DNA of 15,452 nucleotides from Thermoplasmata archaeon (lineage in GTDB: Archaea > Thermoplasmatota > Thermoplasmata > SG8-5 > JAGLSY01): the NCBI GenBank assembly GCA_023135545.1, contig JAGLSY010000105.1, positions 1 through 15,452 of the forward strand. Reading direction: 5' to 3'. Position numbers and translations under genes: made by a program. Positions 7,417 to 12,725 of this stretch are shown in pieces. The notes below the pieces were generated by a model. It searched no databases. It saw only the letters and a program-made list of their open reading frames with translations, and was not told the origin of the DNA. The stretch's first letter is position 1. The number at the start of each line of letters is the position of its first letter.

Positions 7417-7644
7417 ATGGAGATAGAAGAAAGGATTGTGGATGAACTTGAGAACATCTTTGACGGTCTGGCAAGACAGACTGTTGAAGTACAGAAGAAA
7501 AAGTTGGGATTGGAAGGAGAACTCAGCAAGGAGAACTATATTCAATTGGCAATGAAGATAAAAGAGGCCTGTGTGCATATGGTCGGTGAGCCGATAGCGG
7601 AAAATGTTTATAATGGTCTCGTTGAAATCATAGAGGGGAGTTGA
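7417..7644 (+). CDS. small helical protein, one copy of the operon's repeated domain
   Basis: 75 residues, predicted all-helical and soluble, with no cysteines suggesting metal binding apart from a single Cys. I do not recognise a named family. Its body (VEVQKKKLGLEG, YIQLAMKIKEAC, VYNGLVEIIEG) aligns along its length with the C-terminal half of the next protein (MNTQKKKLGIED, YLKLASEIHSIL, VYDGMVNIIED). That pairing shows a shared domain of about 65 residues with the pattern QxxKLG, YxxLAxxI, VYxGxVxIIE. Encoded first in the operon behind a strong GGGAGGT, it is probably made in the largest amount. A role as adaptor or partner for the downstream ATPases and receptor is inference from gene order. 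Confidence 0.8.
   Translation: MEIEERIVDELENIFDGLARQTVEVQKKKLGLEGELSKENYIQLAMKIKEACVHMVGEPIAENVYNGLVEIIEGS
7633..7640 (+). promoter_or_regulatory. ribosome-binding site that fixes the start of the second operon gene
   Basis: GAGGGGAG lies 9 nt before the ATG at 7650 but directly abuts the TTG at 7641, so translation from 7650 is favoured over the longer TTG-initiated frame. It sits within the last codons of the preceding gene. Confidence 0.6.
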
Positions 7645-7649
7645 GTAGG

Positions 7650-8153
7650 ATGGTTGCAGTGCAGATAGAGAATGTTGAACACGTTCTGGAGAACTGGTTG
7701 GGAGACATGGCCGTTTTTGTGGTCAATAAACAGATCGCTGTGGCAGAGGTCGACCTGATGAACCCTTCAAAAGAATCATTGAATTATCTTGTCGATCTTA
7801 TCGAAACCAAATGCTTGGTCAAGATGATGGACCCAAGCAAAGTAGCGCAAGTAAAAAATGACCTGAAGAAGGCGATAGAGACGCCTGTGCCGCTGGAGAA
7901 AGAAGCGGTCATGGCTTTGAACAAGAAGATCAGGGCCTACCTGAGAAAGAAGTTCGGTGACGTAGCAGTGCATACGATGAACACTCAGAAGAAGAAATTG
8001 GGAATAGAAGATATTCGAAGCCCGCTGGAGTACTTGAAATTGGCAAGCGAGATCCACTCGATCCTCTCCGACATGGTGGATGACGATCTGGCAAGAGAGG
8101 TGTATGATGGAATGGTGAATATCATAGAAGACGCGGCAAAGGAGGAAGCTTAG
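7650..8153 (+). CDS. two-domain version of the small helical protein
   Basis: 167 residues from the ATG at 7650. Two tandem copies of one helical domain are visible. The N-terminal copy (about 8-75) is ENWLGDMAVFVVNKQIAVAE, then PSKESLNYLVDLIE, then a VKNDLKKAIE end. The C-terminal copy (about 85-160) is KKFGDVAVHTMNTQKKKLGI, then PLEYLKLASEI, then VYDGMVNIIED. The second is closer to the single-domain protein just upstream, so the operon carries three copies in two proteins. There is no signal peptide or transmembrane segment. Five nucleotides separate it from the previous gene, and its stop touches the next start (TAG then ATG at 8154), so co-translation is likely. Function unknown; a scaffold or adaptor for the KaiC-like ATPases is inferred from context. 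Confidence 0.82.
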   Translation: MVAVQIENVEHVLENWLGDMAVFVVNKQIAVAEVDLMNPSKESLNYLVDLIETKCLVKMMDPSKVAQVKNDLKKAIETPVPLEKEAVMALNKKIRAYLRKKFGDVAVHTMNTQKKKLGIEDIRSPLEYLKLASEIHSILSDMVDDDLAREVYDGMVNIIEDAAKEEA

Positions 8154-8855
8154 ATGGACAAAATAAAAACATATGTTGAGGGATTGGACGGACGAATGGA
8201 TGGGGGCATACCGCCTGGACACATCGTATTGGTCTGCGGAACGTCTGGCAGCATGAAATCGACTCTTGTATATTCTATGCTACATAAATATGTACAAGAG
8301 GGCTTGGGGACTGCATTGTACATATCATTGGAACAGAACAAAGACAGCCTTATAACACATATGGCAAAACTGGGTATGGATATAAAAGAGGTCGAAGACA
8401 AACTGACGATAATGGACATGGGCTGGCTCAGAACAGAACTCAGGGACGTGGCCGAAGAGGATGAACTGAAATGGTTCGATTCACTCCAAACCCAAATAGA
8501 GAACTATAAGCGGAACATTGATTATGATCTATTGGTGCTGGACTCTCTGGAAGCGGTGTTCACGATTGCCAACCTCCAGAACCCGAGGAATGATATTTTC
8601 CTCTTCTTCGAAAAACTGCGAGATCTCGGCATAACTTCATTTTTGATCTCGGAGATGCCGCAAAACAAGCGGATTTTTGGTTCATACGGGACAGAGGCGT
8701 TCCTGGCCGACGGCATAATACACATGGATATGGAACGCACCGGCACATCGGTCGGGAGATTTCTCAGTGTGGTCAAGATGAGAGAGGTAAAGCATGCGAC
8801 CGATTACTTTCCGCTTTTAGTGGATAAAAGCGGCTTCAAGATAGTTACGAAGTGA
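8154..8855 (+). CDS. KaiC/RAD55-like RecA-superfamily ATPase, first paralogue
   Basis: 233 residues forming a single RecA-fold domain. Walker A is GTSGSMKST at 29-37 (Lys35). A KaiC-like catalytic glutamate sits in YISLEQ (Glu60), where KaiC usually has two acidic residues. Walker B ends at Asp130 in LLVLDS. The following NLQNPRNDIFLFFEKLRDLG and FLISEMP segments are typical of archaeal KaiC-like signalling ATPases (COG0467), as is the N-terminal VEGLDGRMDGGIPPGH. These proteins hydrolyse ATP and often act as oligomeric switches in signalling rather than in recombination; no DNA-binding extension is present. A purine-rich AAAGGAGG precedes the start. It is nearly the same size as the next gene and clearly a tandem duplicate. 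Its partners are likely the helical proteins and the DUF835 receptor. Confidence 0.92.
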   Translation: MDKIKTYVEGLDGRMDGGIPPGHIVLVCGTSGSMKSTLVYSMLHKYVQEGLGTALYISLEQNKDSLITHMAKLGMDIKEVEDKLTIMDMGWLRTELRDVAEEDELKWFDSLQTQIENYKRNIDYDLLVLDSLEAVFTIANLQNPRNDIFLFFEKLRDLGITSFLISEMPQNKRIFGSYGTEAFLADGIIHMDMERTGTSVGRFLSVVKMREVKHATDYFPLLVDKSGFKIVTK

Positions 8856-8864
8856 GGTGATAAC

Positions 8865-9548
8865 ATGGGAGAAATAATTCGTACACATGTAGAGGGGCTG
8901 GATAACCAGATCGAGGGCGGAATCCCAGAGGGGCACATAATATTGCTGTGCGGTCCGACAGGGAGCATGAAGACAACATTGGCATACAGTATATTGCATA
9001 ATGCAAAGGATATGAATTCCATATACATATCTATCGAGCAAAGCAGAATGAGCCTGACGAAGCAGATGAATACTTTCGGAATGACCTACGACCCTATCAG
9101 GACCAATATCTCTCTGGTGGATACAGGGATACTCAGGAAAAAATTGGGTTTCCTGGGTGAGAAGACCCTTACCGACATAGTGAAGATGTTTGTGAATAGA
9201 CTTATTGAAGAGACCGATGCAAAACTCCTGGTCATAGATTCCCTGGAATCCTTCTACACTCTGATGAATATGAAGAATCCCAGGAACGACCTGTTCCATT
9301 TCTTTGCCGAACTGAAAGAATTGGGCCTCACTACGATATTGGTATCTGAAATGATGGAGGAACAGGAGGAGTTCGGCATGCACGGCTGCGAGGACTTCCT
9401 ATCAGACGGGATAATACATCTTGCAAACGAGAAGGTCGGGCGCAGTGTCGTCAGATATCTTCGGGTCGTGAAAATGAGGGCCGTGGATCATTCCTCGGAC
9501 TATTTCCCGCTTATCGTCGATGACGGGTTCAAGATAGTGGTAAAATGA
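8865..9548 (+). CDS. KaiC/RAD55-like RecA-superfamily ATPase, second paralogue
   Basis: 227 residues with the same architecture as its neighbour. Walker A is GPTGSMKTT at 30-38 (Lys36), the catalytic glutamate is Glu58 in YISIEQ, and Walker B is Asp125 in LLVIDS followed by MKNPRNDLFHFFAELKELG. About half the residues match the upstream paralogue by eye, with the differences concentrated between Walker A and B (residues about 60-115). Both copies keep all catalytic motifs, so a hetero-oligomer of two active subunits is plausible. GAGGTGA at 8854-8860 overlaps the previous stop and serves as ribosome-binding site. Its own stop overlaps the start of the receptor gene (ATGA), which couples their translation. 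Confidence 0.92.
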   Translation: MGEIIRTHVEGLDNQIEGGIPEGHIILLCGPTGSMKTTLAYSILHNAKDMNSIYISIEQSRMSLTKQMNTFGMTYDPIRTNISLVDTGILRKKLGFLGEKTLTDIVKMFVNRLIEETDAKLLVIDSLESFYTLMNMKNPRNDLFHFFAELKELGLTTILVSEMMEEQEEFGMHGCEDFLSDGIIHLANEKVGRSVVRYLRVVKMRAVDHSSDYFPLIVDDGFKIVVK

Positions 9549-11236
9549 ATTTGGACGATGTTCAATGGGCATACCCACTCATGGGAGTCATCATTGTCGA
9601 AGTTATACTCGGCATCCTGATCCTCGTTAAGAATCCGAAACACAGAACCAATCAACTCGGAGCGGCGGTTCAGTTCACCGTTGCCTTGTGGATCCTCGGG
9701 GATGTCGGTCTGAAGTATGCCGCTGACTATTCCACTGCCCAGGCCTGGAGCACTTTTCTCTGGATCGGTGCAGTATTCATACCAAGTACGGTGCTGCACT
9801 TCGTGGCATTGTTCATCAGAGCTTTGCCTCAAAATAAAATGAAATATCTATGGGCCATTCATCTAGTGAGTGTTTTGTTATATCCCTTGATCATTCTCGA
9901 GCAGTTAGATCTGGGCTTGGCCGATGCTCCCTACGAGGGAATATGGGCAACAAATTCTGAAGGCCTCGTCTATTCTCTGTTTGCTGTATATCTTATATCC
10001 TGCGTATACATCGGTCTCTTCATACTGTGGAGAGGGTTTGTCAAGATAAAAAACAAGATAGAGAGATCCCAGGTTCTTTACTTGGCCATTGGAATGACCG
10101 TGGCAGGTATCTTCGGCCCATTATTCTCGGTGATTTTACCGATACTCGAATATGATATCAACGTTTCCGGTGGGATTTTCCCTTTTATCATGGTCGCTTT
10201 TTTCGGATACGCCATGCTGAAGTACAAGCTCTTCGATATCGAACATATCATCGAGGAGGCGAAGCCAGTAACCGAATCTTTGAGATTGAAGCCAGGTATG
10301 AGCTACATAATAAAGGAGAGCGGCTCGAACAACAGCTATGAGATATTCAGGGGAATGGTGTCCCAGACCCCTGGGCTGTGCATCACATCCTTTTATCCTC
10401 AAAAGCTAAGGAACGAGTACAATCTTGAGAAGACACCCATCGTCTGGATAACCGAGACGAGCACAGACGAGAAGAAACTCAGCCCGCATAGGCTCGAGTT
10501 CGAGATACTGTACACTATAGAAACATTCATGAAGGACGGGGAAAACACCACGGTCATGATAGACGACCTCAAGTACCTCTCCATGGTGAATGGGTTCGAC
10601 AAGACCCTGGAGTTCCTGAAATCCATTAACGACGTGGCTGCTATGAACAATGCCGCAATAATCATCCCTGTCAACCCATCGCGTTTCGAGGAGAGGGAGA
10701 TATTCCAGCTCAAGAGCATCTTCGACGAGATGATAGACCTGGGCCGGGGCGAATCAAAGATCCCGGCCAGGGATGATATTTCCTCCTATTCATTCATTTT
10801 CGAAGAGGAAAGTCCGGTCCAGGCATCCGAAATCCTTCGTTCTTCCCAATCGAAGAAACTCTGCATCACCTCACAATATCCGTCAAAGCTGAAGACCAGA
10901 TTTGATCTTCCGAAAATGGATATGTACTGGCTGACCACGACCAGGCAGAGCGAGGAGAGGACACTCCAGCCCAACAGGCTCGAGTTCGAGATTACCCAGA
11001 CCATAGCGGAGTTCCTCAGGAAGGAGAAGGGGCTGGTGTTCATATATGGTCTGGAAACACTGCTGATGGAGAGCGGTCTGCCGAAGGTCAATGATTTTCT
11101 AAAAACTATAATAGACATAGCCTCAGTCAGTGAGGGCTCCATTATGGCATCTATCGATCCCGGATCGCTCAAGGAGAGGGAAATGGCAGTGCTCGAGAGC
11201 AGGTTCGACATCGTGAGAAGGATAGACACATCTTAA
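9545..11236 (+). CDS. 7TM membrane receptor with two DUF835 domains
   Basis: 563 residues. Seven hydrophobic segments (about 9-29, 38-60, 69-92, 99-120, 140-163, 175-198, 205-227) end in YAMLKYKLFDIE, the usual exit of the histidine-kinase N-terminal 7TM sensor domain. No kinase follows. Instead there are two DUF835 domains at about 248-395 and 412-560, each with the LCITS-P-KLR, W-T-T, LEFEI and DDL/GLETL pattern of that archaeal family. DUF835 is regarded as a degenerate RecA-like fold without a P-loop, so pairing with the active KaiC-like ATPases encoded just upstream is attractive but inferred. It would sense a signal at the membrane and pass it to cytoplasmic partners. It is the last gene of the operon, in ATGA overlap with the second ATPase and convergent with the radical SAM gene 32 nt away. 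Confidence 0.93.
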   Translation: MNLDDVQWAYPLMGVIIVEVILGILILVKNPKHRTNQLGAAVQFTVALWILGDVGLKYAADYSTAQAWSTFLWIGAVFIPSTVLHFVALFIRALPQNKMKYLWAIHLVSVLLYPLIILEQLDLGLADAPYEGIWATNSEGLVYSLFAVYLISCVYIGLFILWRGFVKIKNKIERSQVLYLAIGMTVAGIFGPLFSVILPILEYDINVSGGIFPFIMVAFFGYAMLKYKLFDIEHIIEEAKPVTESLRLKPGMSYIIKESGSNNSYEIFRGMVSQTPGLCITSFYPQKLRNEYNLEKTPIVWITETSTDEKKLSPHRLEFEILYTIETFMKDGENTTVMIDDLKYLSMVNGFDKTLEFLKSINDVAAMNNAAIIIPVNPSRFEEREIFQLKSIFDEMIDLGRGESKIPARDDISSYSFIFEEESPVQASEILRSSQSKKLCITSQYPSKLKTRFDLPKMDMYWLTTTRQSEERTLQPNRLEFEITQTIAEFLRKEKGLVFIYGLETLLMESGLPKVNDFLKTIIDIASVSEGSIMASIDPGSLKEREMAVLESRFDIVRRIDTS

Positions 11237-11268
11237 TGCAACAGGTTTGAATGAATGGGAGGAGAGAT

Positions 11269-12237
11269 TCATCCACTGTAAACTACCAGGCCATAGACCT
11301 GCCTTGGCGCCAATTCCTTAGGGAATTTGTCTATCAGGGCCTTTCGGGCAAGATAACATAGATGGCATTCGCTGACGTATTCATCTTCGTGTGGAATCTT
11401 ATATTTCTTTGCCAGTTCTTTTGGACCGCCTTCCAGAATGGGCCCGCATATCGGATGTGCATCCGGGTCATAGCCCCTGATTATTTCTGACAATGGCTCA
11501 TCCCACATGTTGCCCACACTTATGCCCTGGCACAAATGCACATTTCCAAAGGGGTCCAGATGCACCCTTTTCGGGTTTCTGAGGTCCTCATGAGGGCATT
11601 CCGTGAACTCCTCGATCCTCCTTTTCGGAAGGCCCTCTGCAAGTTTCTCCACGGCCCTTCCCTTCATTATGGCCCCACCGCCCACAACAGGTTTTCCACC
11701 GGTCTGGTCAACCTCGATGACAGGCTCCTGGATGCTGATGGTGCCGGCAGGCATGCCGAGTTTCTTTGCGGCCTCAAGGGCATTCTTGGCGTTATTGAGT
11801 TCGTCATCATAATGGAATTCGTCATCACTGATGCTGATATCCGACATCCCCAGCTCGGCCAGGGGCCTGAGCCATATCTCGGCATCCTCCACCGAGGTCG
11901 CCCAGTAGCCGTTGGTCACGATTCCGGTATTGAATCCCATTTCACCGGCAAGCCTGATTCCCTCGACCATCACCGGGTAATACAGGAAGGCCTCACCACC
12001 CTCGAAGAATATCATTTCAATGGTCCCGATCTTCTTTGCTTCTTCCAGGACCTCACGTATCCGGCCGATGGTGAATGTTCCCTCTGCTTGCGGACCGCTG
12101 TAAACGAAGCAATGGTCGCACTCGAACAGGCACGTGTACGTGAATAGAAAGTGCAAACCGGTTATCTTGATATCGGATTCCGGGGCCATGTAAACCTTGA
12201 CGACATCCGGATTCTTAAAATTAACCCTACAAAACAT
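11269..12237 (-). CDS. radical SAM enzyme with C-terminal auxiliary cluster region
   Basis: 322 residues. The [4Fe-4S]-SAM motif CxxxCxxC is at Cys36, Cys40 and Cys43 (TYTCLFECDHC). The SAM-binding GGE appears in FFEGGEAFLYY, followed by VTNGYWA and SISDDEFHYD, typical of the barrel. After about residue 210, spaced cysteines (EFTECPHED, VHLCQGIS, HPICGP, SECHLC) suggest a SPASM/twitch-type auxiliary cluster, as in peptide-modifying and related archaeal enzymes. The substrate is unknown. No Shine-Dalgarno precedes the ATG at 12237; Met17 (MAPESDIKITGL) is an alternative start closer to where family members usually begin. The last 14 codons coincide with a 41-bp sequence repeated at 12417-12460, so the final residues after RQVYG may have been altered by that repeat. 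Confidence 0.92.
   Translation of the reverse strand: MFCRVNFKNPDVVKVYMAPESDIKITGLHFLFTYTCLFECDHCFVYSGPQAEGTFTIGRIREVLEEAKKIGTIEMIFFEGGEAFLYYPVMVEGIRLAGEMGFNTGIVTNGYWATSVEDAEIWLRPLAELGMSDISISDDEFHYDDELNNAKNALEAAKKLGMPAGTISIQEPVIEVDQTGGKPVVGGGAIMKGRAVEKLAEGLPKRRIEEFTECPHEDLRNPKRVHLDPFGNVHLCQGISVGNMWDEPLSEIIRGYDPDAHPICGPILEGGPKELAKKYKIPHEDEYVSECHLCYLARKALIDKFPKELAPRQVYGLVVYSG
11275..11315 (+). repeat. direct repeat A, at the 3' end of the radical SAM gene
   Basis: Eighteen bases, ACTGTAAACTACCAGGCC, are identical to 12417-12434. Similarity continues through GACCTG to CGCCAATT, in about 36 of 44 aligned positions. It contains a short CAGG/CCTG hairpin. TGTAAACTACC plus a hairpin is also the 5' motif of the structured RNA copies and resembles IS200/IS605-family ends. 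Confidence 0.6.
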
Positions 12238-12416
12238 AGTACTACAAAGAGATTAGGGGGTGCTTTGCCTCTGCTGGTGGGGGTGCCCTACCATGGTGAT
12301 AGCCTGGGGGGAAAGAAGGAGAGTGGAAGGGACTAGGTAACATAAATGGAAATGAATTTAAGTAACATTACCTATTCACTTAGGCAAGCGTAGTCATGCC
12401 CCCAAAAAATCAGGCT
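12238..12416. other. intergenic region upstream of RNA copy 2
   Basis: No gene is evident. It contains GTAACAT twice (12337-12343, 12362-12368) and an imperfect palindrome, TAGGTAA (12335-12341) against TTACCTA (12368-12374). It also has the A/T-rich AATTTAAG near 12355, a possible weak TATA box for a transcript starting near 12385 and reading through RNA copy 2 into the surface protein gene. Confidence 0.3.
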
Positions 12417-12460
12417 ACTGTAAACTACCAGGCCCTAAAGGACCTGGCGTTACGCCAATT
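12417..12460 (+). repeat. direct repeat B, start of RNA copy 2
   Basis: Partner of 11275-11315 in the same orientation, 1.14 kb away, so the two repeats bracket the radical SAM gene. Here the hairpin is better formed: CCAGG (12428-12432)/CCTGG (12443-12447) with a CCTAAAGG centre, followed by GGCG/CGCC. Confidence 0.6.
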
Positions 12461-12712
12461 ATATGATGCCAGTCCCTTCAGACCTGTATGTTTACATTTA
12501 GGCTGCCATTGGAGCAAATACTAACGTATTAGCTCTTCTAATCGCGTCTAGATGCAGATGGATTACGCAATTAGAAGCCCGAACACGCAGAGGTTATATC
12601 TCTGCGGCCAATCAATGAGCAATGATGGGCTCACGGCGGTATTCATGTTAGTGGCTGGCCAATTCATCCCAGGCCTGAATACCTGGGGGTTCTTGGCCTA
12701 TTTGCACTAAAT
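12417..12712 (+). ncRNA. structured RNA element, copy 2, in the leader of the surface protein gene
   Basis: Helices: TGTAAAC (12419-12425)/GTTTACA (12490-12496) around the CCAGG/CCTGG hairpin; GAGC..AATAC (12512-12521)/GTATT..GCTC (12526-12535); TTCTAAT (12536-12542)/ATTAGAA (12570-12576) enclosing GCGT/ACGC; AGCCC (12576-12580)/GGGCT (12627-12631) enclosing CGCAGAG (12586-12592)/CTCTGCG (12600-12606); TTAGTG (12648-12653)/CACTAA (12705-12710) enclosing GGCCAA (12657-12662)/TTGGCC (12693-12698) and CCCAGG (12668-12673)/CCTGGG (12682-12687). The last set aligns helix for helix with copy 1, with changed but still paired bases. It ends 1-2 nt before the GAGGTGG ribosome-binding site, so in this position it could act as a cis-regulatory leader, by occluding or exposing that site. 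Confidence 0.7.
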
Positions 12713-12713
12713 A

Positions 12714-12720
12714 GAGGTGG
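12714..12720 (+). promoter_or_regulatory. ribosome-binding site of the surface protein gene
   Basis: GAGGTGG sits 5 nt before the ATG at 12726 and directly after the closing helix of RNA copy 2, so folding of that RNA is likely to influence its accessibility. Confidence 0.7.
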
Positions 12721-12725
12721 TTGAG

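Noticed and set aside
7641..7652. TTG start at 7641 for the second operon gene
   Set aside because: The ribosome-binding site abuts it with no spacer and overlaps the previous stop, whereas the ATG at 7650 has normal 9-nt spacing.
12397..12525. 42-codon open frame starting MPPKNQATVNYQ
   Set aside because: It runs through the hairpins of RNA copy 2, has no ribosome-binding site, and the equivalent frame in copy 1 encodes unrelated residues, so the conserved signal is RNA structure.
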